Below, in pieces: positions 53,469-61,033 of a stretch of 64,000 nt of DNA. Every line of letters starts with the position of its first letter. The stretch's first letter is position 1. Made by a program: the position numbers and the translations under genes. Source of the stretch: Croceivirga sp. (GTDB lineage: Bacteria > Bacteroidota > Bacteroidia > Flavobacteriales > Flavobacteriaceae); assembly GCA_028281025.1 (NCBI GenBank), contig JANQKR010000013.1:1-64000 (forward strand), written 5' to 3'. The notes under the pieces are model-generated. The model did not search any database, had not been told where the DNA came from, and was given only the letters and a program-made list of their open reading frames with translations.

Positions 53469-55892
53469 ATGCTCAAGAATTATTTCAAAACCATTTTGCG
53501 CCGGGCCAAAAGGGACCGGATGAATACCCTTATCAACCTCTTTGGGCTTTCCATGGCCATTGCCTGTTGTTTGGTCATTTTTTTATTTGTTGATAATGAA
53601 TTGTCATACGACACCTTCCACGGGGACGTAGATAAGATTTACAGGATTACCACCCACGAAACTACCGAAGATGGCATTACCAGAAATTATGCCAATTCCT
53701 TCTTGCCCTATGCCCCACTACTGGAAACCAAGTTGTCTTCCATAGTGGAAACCGTCCGTATGTTACCACAGAATGTCAGCATAAGCGATGATGAGGGCAT
53801 AACTATTTTCCAAGAGGCCAATTTCTTTTATGCAGACCCTGCTTTTTTGGATGTCTTTTCCTTTCCCCTGGTCCAGGGAGATAGGGCATCTGCTTTAGCT
53901 GCTCCTGACAATATATTGATCACCGAAAGTATGGCGAAAAAATATTTTGGTGAAAAAGACGCCTTGGGCCAATTGCTAAGAGTGGAAAAAAGTTTTGTGT
54001 TCAAAGTGGCAGGTGTGTTTAAGGATCCCATTGATCAATCGAGCCTAAAATTTGATTTTATCGTTCCCATGGCCGCTGCAGAGGATCTCTGGGGACCCTG
54101 GATAGCCAATCCCAATAGCACTTGGCACTATCCCCCAGTATATAGTTTTGTGCAACTTAACTCCAAGGTCGATCTAAATGAGACGGTACAGTATATCCAA
54201 AACATTGAAAAAGAGTTCATTCCGGAAAACATAGTGGATACAAGAACACATGCTATCCAGGAATTTACCTCAGTCCATTTCTCCAGTCTGGAAAATGAGT
54301 TGCAGCCCACCATTAACCGAAATGTTCTTTTTCTATTTATAGGTGTTGGGGTCGTCATACTCTTTGTGGCCGCCTTTAATTTTGTAAACCTGTTTCTCAC
54401 CAAAATCGTATTGCATTTAAAATCAGTGGGCATCCAAAAAGTTTTAGGGGCCAATAACAGTGGCATATGGAAACAATTGCTGCTGGAAAGCCTTTCTTTT
54501 CTTTTTATCTCATTGGTCTTGGCATTACTGTATGGGGTACTTATCCTTCCTTGGTTCAATACCCTGATGAAGACACAGCTCCTCTTGTCTTCGGTCTTTT
54601 CCAGCGGGGTCATTTTTTATTTGGTGGGATTATTGTTGCTCATTGGTATTTTCATCTCGTTTATCCCTTTGATCATCATTTCCAGATTTCGGTTGATCGC
54701 CTTTTTGAAAAGTAGGGGGTCGTCCATGTTCAAAGGAAAAAAATCCGCTTCCGTCCAATCCTCCTTACTGGTATTGCAGTTTGTCGTTGCGGTCACTTTA
54801 ATCATTGCCACGGTCATCATGCAATCCCAAATGCATTACATAAAAAATAAGAATTTGGGTATTCAGCAAGATCAGATCCTTGTGGTTCCAGTTCGGGATG
54901 GCACCATTCAGAATAGATTTGATGCCTTTAAGGAAAAATTATTGCAATCCCCTGAAATTCAATCGGTTTCTGCGATTTCCAATCTGCCTTGGGAAAAGGG
55001 TTTTTATGATTTTGAAACGTCAATCAACAACAATGGATTGGTGACCAAAGCCCATGCAAATACCCTTCTGGTTGATGAAAACATCGTAAACACGCTGGAC
55101 ATGACCATGGTAAAGGGACGTGGTTTTTCCATTGAACGCGGAACCGATTCCACAATGGCCTTTGTCATGAATGAAGCGGCCGCAGCAAAATTTGGGATCG
55201 ATGATCTGCAGAACGTGAAATTATCCATGGTTGGGGTAGGATCATCAGGTTCCAAAGAAGGACGTTTGATCGGTATCGTCAAAGATTTTCATATGCAGTC
55301 ACTGCATGACAAAATCCAGCCATTACTTCTTACCGTTTCCCCAAGAAGTTATTTTATAGACAATGTCTTGATTCAAGTGTCCCAATCGGACGTTCCTTCT
55401 GCCATAGCTTCGGTTGAGGCGAATTTTAAGGAATTTGCTCCCGATAGGCCTTTTGAGTACTTCTTCCTGAACGATGCCTTTGACCGACTGTACCAAAGGG
55501 AGTATCTCTTAAGTACGTTGTTCCAATATTTCTCCATCATTGCAATTATCATTGCCTGTTTGGGGTTGCTGGGGATAACGGCCTTTACCGCTACCCAGCG
55601 GCTTCATGAAATTGGCATACGCAAGGTATTGGGCTCTTCCGTTACAGGAATTGTAAACCTGCTCACCTCCGGTTTTCTAAAACTCGTTCTTGTGGCCGTG
55701 GTAATCGCCATTCCCATTGGATGGTGGGCCATGGACAAATGGTTGGAGGGTTTTGCCTACAAGACCAATATTGGCTGGTGGGTATTTGCCTTTGCCGGAA
55801 TTAGCACCATGGCCATTGCCTTACTGACCGTTGGTTGGCAAAGCTTTAAGGCCGCTACTACCAACCCCATAGAGGTTTTACAAAGAGAATAA
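53469..55892 (+). CDS. FtsX/MacB-like ABC permease, divergent (P10)
   Basis: 807 residues. TM1 is NTLINLFGLSMAIACCLVIFLF. The first coupling motif is degenerate (LKSVGIQKVLGANN, about 318) and the usual CINFMNLSTA lead-in reads AFNFVNLFLTK. The second (RLHEIGIRKVLGSS, about 714) is kept. The tail TTNPIEVLQRE departs from the NPVxSLRTE consensus. It is the most divergent array member together with P2. It may couple to the ATPase through one half only, or use another partner. Confidence 0.93.
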   Translation: MLKNYFKTILRRAKRDRMNTLINLFGLSMAIACCLVIFLFVDNELSYDTFHGDVDKIYRITTHETTEDGITRNYANSFLPYAPLLETKLSSIVETVRMLPQNVSISDDEGITIFQEANFFYADPAFLDVFSFPLVQGDRASALAAPDNILITESMAKKYFGEKDALGQLLRVEKSFVFKVAGVFKDPIDQSSLKFDFIVPMAAAEDLWGPWIANPNSTWHYPPVYSFVQLNSKVDLNETVQYIQNIEKEFIPENIVDTRTHAIQEFTSVHFSSLENELQPTINRNVLFLFIGVGVVILFVAAFNFVNLFLTKIVLHLKSVGIQKVLGANNSGIWKQLLLESLSFLFISLVLALLYGVLILPWFNTLMKTQLLLSSVFSSGVIFYLVGLLLLIGIFISFIPLIIISRFRLIAFLKSRGSSMFKGKKSASVQSSLLVLQFVVAVTLIIATVIMQSQMHYIKNKNLGIQQDQILVVPVRDGTIQNRFDAFKEKLLQSPEIQSVSAISNLPWEKGFYDFETSINNNGLVTKAHANTLLVDENIVNTLDMTMVKGRGFSIERGTDSTMAFVMNEAAAAKFGIDDLQNVKLSMVGVGSSGSKEGRLIGIVKDFHMQSLHDKIQPLLLTVSPRSYFIDNVLIQVSQSDVPSAIASVEANFKEFAPDRPFEYFFLNDAFDRLYQREYLLSTLFQYFSIIAIIIACLGLLGITAFTATQRLHEIGIRKVLGSSVTGIVNLLTSGFLKLVLVAVVIAIPIGWWAMDKWLEGFAYKTNIGWWVFAFAGISTMAIALLTVGWQSFKAATTNPIEVLQRE

Positions 55893-55911
55893 CCCCAAAA
55901 AACGAAAAATC

Positions 55912-58281
55912 ATGTTTAAAAACCATTTGAAAATCGCCTGGAGGAATATTGTGAAAAACAAGGTCTTTTCCCTGTTGAACATTACAGGCCTGGCCACTGG
56001 TCTTTTGTGCAGCCTCCTCATATATCTATGGATAGGCAATGAACTCACCATGGATAACTACCACGAAAACATAGATCGATTGTATTCCGTTTACCAAAAG
56101 CAGATTTTCGAAGGTAGGGTAGATGCAGGGTATTTTACTCCAGCGGTACTTTATAGGGAGTTGAAAAATAAAATTCCCGAAATTGAGAAAGCTTCCCCAA
56201 TGAGTTGGAAAGGTGCCAAAACGTTTGCCTACAATGGTAACGTCTTTAAACAAGAAGGGGTTTTTGTTGGGGAGGATTATTTTGATATGTTTTCGTACCA
56301 CTTCTTGGAAGGTACTGTTGCGTCCGTACTAAATTCCCCGGATAACATCGCCGTCTCGGAAGAAATGGCACGGCTTTTTTTTGGAAGTCCCGAAAATGCC
56401 ATTGGTAAATCGATTTCTTATGACAATAGCCGCCCGTTGAACGTATCTGCGGTGCTTAGGGATGCCAGCCCCGACACTTCCAAAAAAAGTGATTTTTTCC
56501 TGCATTGGGATATTTTCCTGGAAGAAAACGGATGGGCACCCGATATTACCAATAGTGGCCCAGCGACTTTTATAATGCTCAGGGAAAATTCGAACACTAT
56601 GGCCGTAAATGCCAAAATCAAGGATTTTCTAACCCCATATAGGGCGGAAGAAGATGATAATTTTACAGTGGAATTGGGGCTACAGCCTTTTGGGGAGAGC
56701 TATCTGAACAACAATTTTAAGAACGGTAGTATTTCCGGTGGTCATATTGATAATGTCCGCATCTTTGGTTTTATAGCCTTTTTCATTTTGCTGATTGCCT
56801 GTATCAACTTTATGAACCTGGCTTCCGCCGGTTCCTTGAAACGAGCCAAGGAAGTGGGAATTAGGAAACACTTGGGGGCCAAAAAAGGAAGTTTGATGTT
56901 CCAATTTTTAGGAGAAGCCCTTTTACTCTCCTTCGTTAGTACAATTTTATCGCTCGTATTGATAGCATTGGCAATGCCTACATTCAATGCGCTTTTGGGA
57001 AAGGATTTAAGTCTTGCCAGCCTCTCTCCTTTATCCTGGTTGGGTATTTTGGGGATTTCCCTTTTGACAGGAATTGTTTCGGGTAGTTATCCCGCATTTG
57101 TACTGTCTTCCTTTAAAGCGATCTATCTATTCAAAAACAACAAAAACGCCAATGCCGGTTCGCAATGGATTCGGAAGGGCCTGGTCGTTTTTCAATTTGC
57201 CCTGACCATCATCCTGATTTCGGGAATGCTGATTACATCACGTCAAATCGATTATATACAGAATGAAAAACTCGGTTTTGACCGTCACAATGTTTTTGTT
57301 TTTGCATTTCAAGGGGATTCCACACGTACTTTTGCTGGCCTAAAGGAAAGGGCTTTACAACTTCCCGGAGTGGAGCATATGTCGATTTCCAATGTAGGAC
57401 CCATGCAGTTTTCAAATGGCTTTGATGATGTACAATGGGCGGGTAAACCCGACAATGACCCAACCGTATTCATGAGTATGGATGTTGGGTCCGATTTTGC
57501 CAAAGCCTGGGGCACGGAAATGCTTATGGGAACCGATTTTTCCGATAAAAGTATGGCCGACAATTCAGGCTATATCATCAATGAGACCGCCTTGGGAATA
57601 ATGGGACTTGAAGACCCCATAGGCCAACCCTTGACCATGTGGGGCAGGGAAGGTACCATTGTCGGGGTAATGAAGGATTTTCCAATAAATACGGTAAAAA
57701 CCGCGATTCCCCCCTTGGTTATTCGCAATGGGGAATATTTGAACAAGGGAGCCGTTTTGGCACGGATCAGTCCTACAAATACGATTGAAACGGTAGAAGC
57801 TTTGGAAAAGTTGTATACCGAAACACTTCCGGAAGTTCCTTTCGACTATGTCTTTACCGATGCGTGGTACAATGCCATGTACAAAAGTGAAACCATATTC
57901 CATAAGCTCTCCCAATACTTTTCACTGATGGCGATATTCATTTCATGTTTAGGGCTATTCGGCCTGGTCATCTTTTCGGCCCAACAAAGGGAAAAGGAAA
58001 TCGGAATACGAAAAGTACTCGGTGCTTCGGCCAGTAAGATTACCCGTCTTTTGGTAAAGGATTTTCTGAGATCGGTGGTCTTGGGCATTGTCATTGGTTG
58101 TCCTATTGCTTGGTATTTTATGGATAAATGGCTTACCAGCTACGAATATCGAATCGACATGCCCTGGCGGGTCTTTGGATTTGCGGGAATTTTGGTAATT
58201 GCAATAGCAATGTTGACCGTTGGTTTTAAATCGATAAAAGCGGCGATGACCAATCCAGTGGAAAGTTTACGAACGGAATAA
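55912..58281 (+). CDS. FtsX/MacB-like ABC permease (P11)
   Basis: 789 residues. TM1 is FSLLNITGLATGLLCSLLIYLW. Coupling motifs AKEVGIRKHLGAKK (about 313) and REKEIGIRKVLGAS (about 696) are intact. The half-junction is IVSGSYPAFVLSSFKAIYLFKN and the tail NPVESLRTE. The following 48-bp spacer carries the third hairpin copy. Confidence 0.94.
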   Translation: MFKNHLKIAWRNIVKNKVFSLLNITGLATGLLCSLLIYLWIGNELTMDNYHENIDRLYSVYQKQIFEGRVDAGYFTPAVLYRELKNKIPEIEKASPMSWKGAKTFAYNGNVFKQEGVFVGEDYFDMFSYHFLEGTVASVLNSPDNIAVSEEMARLFFGSPENAIGKSISYDNSRPLNVSAVLRDASPDTSKKSDFFLHWDIFLEENGWAPDITNSGPATFIMLRENSNTMAVNAKIKDFLTPYRAEEDDNFTVELGLQPFGESYLNNNFKNGSISGGHIDNVRIFGFIAFFILLIACINFMNLASAGSLKRAKEVGIRKHLGAKKGSLMFQFLGEALLLSFVSTILSLVLIALAMPTFNALLGKDLSLASLSPLSWLGILGISLLTGIVSGSYPAFVLSSFKAIYLFKNNKNANAGSQWIRKGLVVFQFALTIILISGMLITSRQIDYIQNEKLGFDRHNVFVFAFQGDSTRTFAGLKERALQLPGVEHMSISNVGPMQFSNGFDDVQWAGKPDNDPTVFMSMDVGSDFAKAWGTEMLMGTDFSDKSMADNSGYIINETALGIMGLEDPIGQPLTMWGREGTIVGVMKDFPINTVKTAIPPLVIRNGEYLNKGAVLARISPTNTIETVEALEKLYTETLPEVPFDYVFTDAWYNAMYKSETIFHKLSQYFSLMAIFISCLGLFGLVIFSAQQREKEIGIRKVLGASASKITRLLVKDFLRSVVLGIVIGCPIAWYFMDKWLTSYEYRIDMPWRVFGFAGILVIAIAMLTVGFKSIKAAMTNPVESLRTE

Positions 58282-58292
58282 ATCATCAATCT

Positions 58293-58314
58293 GCCCTTAG
58301 CATGGTCTAAGGGC
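58293..58314. repeat. intergenic REP-like hairpin, copy 3 (P11/P12 spacer)
   Basis: GCCCTTAG-catggt-CTAAGGGC is a perfect 8-bp stem. Compared with copies 1 and 2 both arms have changed and pairing is better, which suggests the hairpin itself is maintained. Confidence 0.75.
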
Positions 58315-58329
58315 CAAAAACAAACAATC

Positions 58330-60768
58330 ATGTTTAAAAATCATTTAAAAATCGCTTGGAGAAGCTTAAAAAAGCAGCCCTTTTTTACCTTTCTCAACAC
58401 GTTTGGTCTGGCCATTGGTATGGCTGGGGCCTTGCTTATTGCCCTTTACATCAATGATGAACTGAGCTACGACAAAATGTTTGCGGATGCGGACCGCATT
58501 TATCGAATCAATGCGGATGTGAAATTCGGTGGTCTGCCGGAGCAGCTTGGCGAATCACCCGAACCCATGGCAGAAACCCTGATGCGGGACTATCCCCAGG
58601 TGGAGCTGGCAATACGTATTAGGGACCAAGGGAGTGTGTTGATCAGAAAGGCAAATGTAACCAGCAATGTAAAGGAACTGAACAGTGCCTTTGTGGATTC
58701 TACCTTCTTTAAAATGTTTGGGCTTGCGTTTTTGGACGGTGATGTAACTACAGCACTGACGGAGCCCAATACATTGGTACTCACCCGAACGGCGGCCGAA
58801 AAGCATTTTGGGGTAAACAATGCCGTTGGCCAGGAGATGGTACTTAACAATCTAGGAACCTTTAGGGTAACCGGTGTTATGGAGGACATGCCTAAGAATT
58901 CCCTGCTAAGGGACCATACCGTCTTTATTTCCATGCCCAGTTTTCAATTTGCACAGATCGGTCATTGGGGCAGTCTTAACTATTACACTTTTGTGAAAAT
59001 GGTGCCCACAGCAGATATGGCCGCCTTTCAAGAAGGGTTGGACTCTTTGCTCGGGCGTTATTTGATTCCGTGGATACAGGATTATTATCCCGGTATGACC
59101 GAAGCTTCATTCCGCGCTTCCGGAAATTTTATCAATTACAGCGCCATGCCCCTTACGGATATTCATTTGCAGTCCAATATGAAAACCGAACTTAGCGCCA
59201 ATGGAAGCCTCCAAAACATTTATATTCTTTCGTTTGTCGCCATTTTCCTTGTGGTCCTGGCCGTTGTCAACTTCATGAACCTCTCCACGGCCTATTCCTT
59301 GAAACGTGCCAAAGAGGTTGGGGTACGCAAGACCTTGGGTTCCGACAAATCGGATTTGGTTCGCCAATTCCTTACAGAATCCGGATTCATCTGCTTTCTT
59401 TCCCTGCTACTTGCCGTGGGTGTCGCTTTTTTGGTGTTGCCCCTATTCAATGACTTGGCGGACAAGGCCATTTCCATTCCTTTTCAAAACCCCATGTTCT
59501 GGGCCATTTTAATAGGTGCCACCTTAGTGGTGGGTGTCCTATCGGGAACCTATCCTGCATTTTTTATGTCCAGATTTATTCCGGTCAAGGTACTGAAGGG
59601 GAGCGGGCTTTCCGATGTCGGTGGAAGTAAAGTACGCAACTCGCTCGTTGTTTTTCAGTTTGCCATATCCATCCTTTTAATTGTGGCCACCGTAGTGGTT
59701 TATCAGCAATTGAACTTTATCCAAAGTAAGGAACTGGGCTATGACAAAGCACAAATCCTGGTGTTGGAGGATATAAACAATGCAAACGGCCAAGAACAGT
59801 CCTTGAAGCGTGAGGTCCTGCGTTTGGGGCAGGTACAAAGTGCCACCCTCAGTAGTTTTTTGCCCACCCCTTCCGCAAGAACGGGTCAAACCTTCTTTAA
59901 AGAGGGCGCCAACAACCAGGAAGATGCCATAAACATGGAAAACTGGAGGGTAGACCATGATTACCTTTCTACCTTGGGCCTGGAACTGATTGCAGGCAGG
60001 GATTTTGACGTTCGTATTCCGACGGATTCCAGTGCCGTAATCATTAACGAGGCCACACTCAAAACACTGAACGTGAGTGCGGAAAATGCTATTGGACTAC
60101 GCATCTCATCGGATTTGGGGGCGAGTGAGGAAGATATTACCTACCAGACCATTATTGGGGTAGTCAGGAATTTCCACTATGATTCCATGCGGAAGAATAT
60201 TGAGGCCCTCTGTTTGGGCATTGGACGGTTCCCTGGATCTTTGGCCATAAAAATGGGAACCCAGGAGGTTACCGCAACAGTGTCTGCCATTGAGGGAATT
60301 TGGAACACCATAGCCCCTGGACAACCTTTCAACTATTATTTTTTGGATGACTCCTTTAACGACAGTTACGATGCAGAGCAGCGATTGGGACAAATATTTT
60401 CGGTTTTCACCGTCCTTTCCATACTCATTGCCTGTCTGGGACTGTTTGGATTGGCCACTTTTAATGCCCAAAGAAGGACCAAAGAAATTGGAATACGCAA
60501 AGTTTTGGGGGCCAGTATAAGTCAAATATCGTATCGCTTGACCACGGATTTCTTGAAAATGGTGGGCTGGGCAATTGTTATTTCCCTGCCTATTGGGTGG
60601 TACGCCATGGACAAATGGCTCCAAGACTTTTCCTATCGCATCGAAGTTCAATGGTGGATGTTGCTCCTGGCCGCATTTTTGGCCATTGCCATTGCCGTTC
60701 TTACGGTGGGCTATCAAAGCATCAGGGCTGCCGTGGTAAATCCCGTGAAGAGTCTGCGGGCCGAGTAA
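58330..60768 (+). CDS. FtsX/MacB-like ABC permease (P12)
   Basis: 812 residues, the closest paralogue of P3. Coupling motifs AKEVGVRKTLGSDK (about 327) and RTKEIGIRKVLGAS (about 718). Shared with P3 are FKMFG, TAAEKHFG, VYQQLNFIQ and the PGQPFDYYF/PGQPFNYYF segment before the second bundle. Tail NPVKSLRAE, one change from consensus. It is the last member before the only large gap in the array, where a terminator hairpin and a new promoter region are found. Confidence 0.94.
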   Translation: MFKNHLKIAWRSLKKQPFFTFLNTFGLAIGMAGALLIALYINDELSYDKMFADADRIYRINADVKFGGLPEQLGESPEPMAETLMRDYPQVELAIRIRDQGSVLIRKANVTSNVKELNSAFVDSTFFKMFGLAFLDGDVTTALTEPNTLVLTRTAAEKHFGVNNAVGQEMVLNNLGTFRVTGVMEDMPKNSLLRDHTVFISMPSFQFAQIGHWGSLNYYTFVKMVPTADMAAFQEGLDSLLGRYLIPWIQDYYPGMTEASFRASGNFINYSAMPLTDIHLQSNMKTELSANGSLQNIYILSFVAIFLVVLAVVNFMNLSTAYSLKRAKEVGVRKTLGSDKSDLVRQFLTESGFICFLSLLLAVGVAFLVLPLFNDLADKAISIPFQNPMFWAILIGATLVVGVLSGTYPAFFMSRFIPVKVLKGSGLSDVGGSKVRNSLVVFQFAISILLIVATVVVYQQLNFIQSKELGYDKAQILVLEDINNANGQEQSLKREVLRLGQVQSATLSSFLPTPSARTGQTFFKEGANNQEDAINMENWRVDHDYLSTLGLELIAGRDFDVRIPTDSSAVIINEATLKTLNVSAENAIGLRISSDLGASEEDITYQTIIGVVRNFHYDSMRKNIEALCLGIGRFPGSLAIKMGTQEVTATVSAIEGIWNTIAPGQPFNYYFLDDSFNDSYDAEQRLGQIFSVFTVLSILIACLGLFGLATFNAQRRTKEIGIRKVLGASISQISYRLTTDFLKMVGWAIVISLPIGWYAMDKWLQDFSYRIEVQWWMLLLAAFLAIAIAVLTVGYQSIRAAVVNPVKSLRAE

Positions 60769-60837
60769 TCCATCAAAAACGGGGGTGCATTTTTAAAGTA
60801 GCATTGGGATAGGTAGTTGCCGTTAATTATCGGACAA

Positions 60838-60870
60838 AAAGGGAAGTATGGGTTTCAAGCCCTTCCCTTT
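60838..60870 (+). terminator. candidate terminator after P12
   Basis: AAAGGGAAG (60838) pairs perfectly with CTTCCCTTT (60862), with an inner GGG/CCC and a short loop. The stem ends in TTT but no long T-tract follows. It lies 70 bp after the P12 stop and just upstream of the second enhancer pair. Confidence 0.6.
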
Positions 60871-60880
60871 AACGGCCCAG

Positions 60881-60919
60881 TGTAAATATATTATACAGAA
60901 TCTGTAAAATAATTTTACA
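60881..60919. promoter_or_regulatory. second pair of 17-bp palindromes: candidate enhancer of P13-P14
   Basis: TGTAAATATATTATACA (60881-60897) and TGTAAAATAATTTTACA (60903-60919; a perfect palindrome around A60911). They are separated by 5 nt, centres 22 bp apart, exactly as at 29130-29168. They lie in the only long intergenic gap of the array. Confidence 0.75.
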
Positions 60920-60971
60920 CTATCAATGGTGTGACTAGTTACATATAGCTGTATATCAGGACCTTGTGTTT

Positions 60972-60987
60972 TGGCATGAAAATCGAA
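60972..60987 (+). promoter_or_regulatory. weak sigma-54-like promoter before P13
   Basis: TGGCAT-gaaaa-TCGAA shares TGGCA(C/T)-N5-TCG with the element at 29232 but lacks the -12 GC. It begins 52 bp after the palindrome pair, 11 bp (one helical turn) closer than in the first copy, and 62 bp before the P13 ATG. Confidence 0.45.
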
Positions 60988-61033
60988 CTACACGAATACA
61001 CCGAAGGTGTTACCCAATTTCAAAACACAACCC

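Noticed and set aside
43773-58314. The three spacer hairpins as terminators inside the array
   Set aside because: Stems are short or imperfect, no T-tract follows beyond the A-rich leader, and the downstream genes have no separate promoter.
61007-61033. Longer N-terminus of P13 from 61007
   Set aside because: It is a GTG, nine codons upstream of an ATG that aligns with the conserved permease start.
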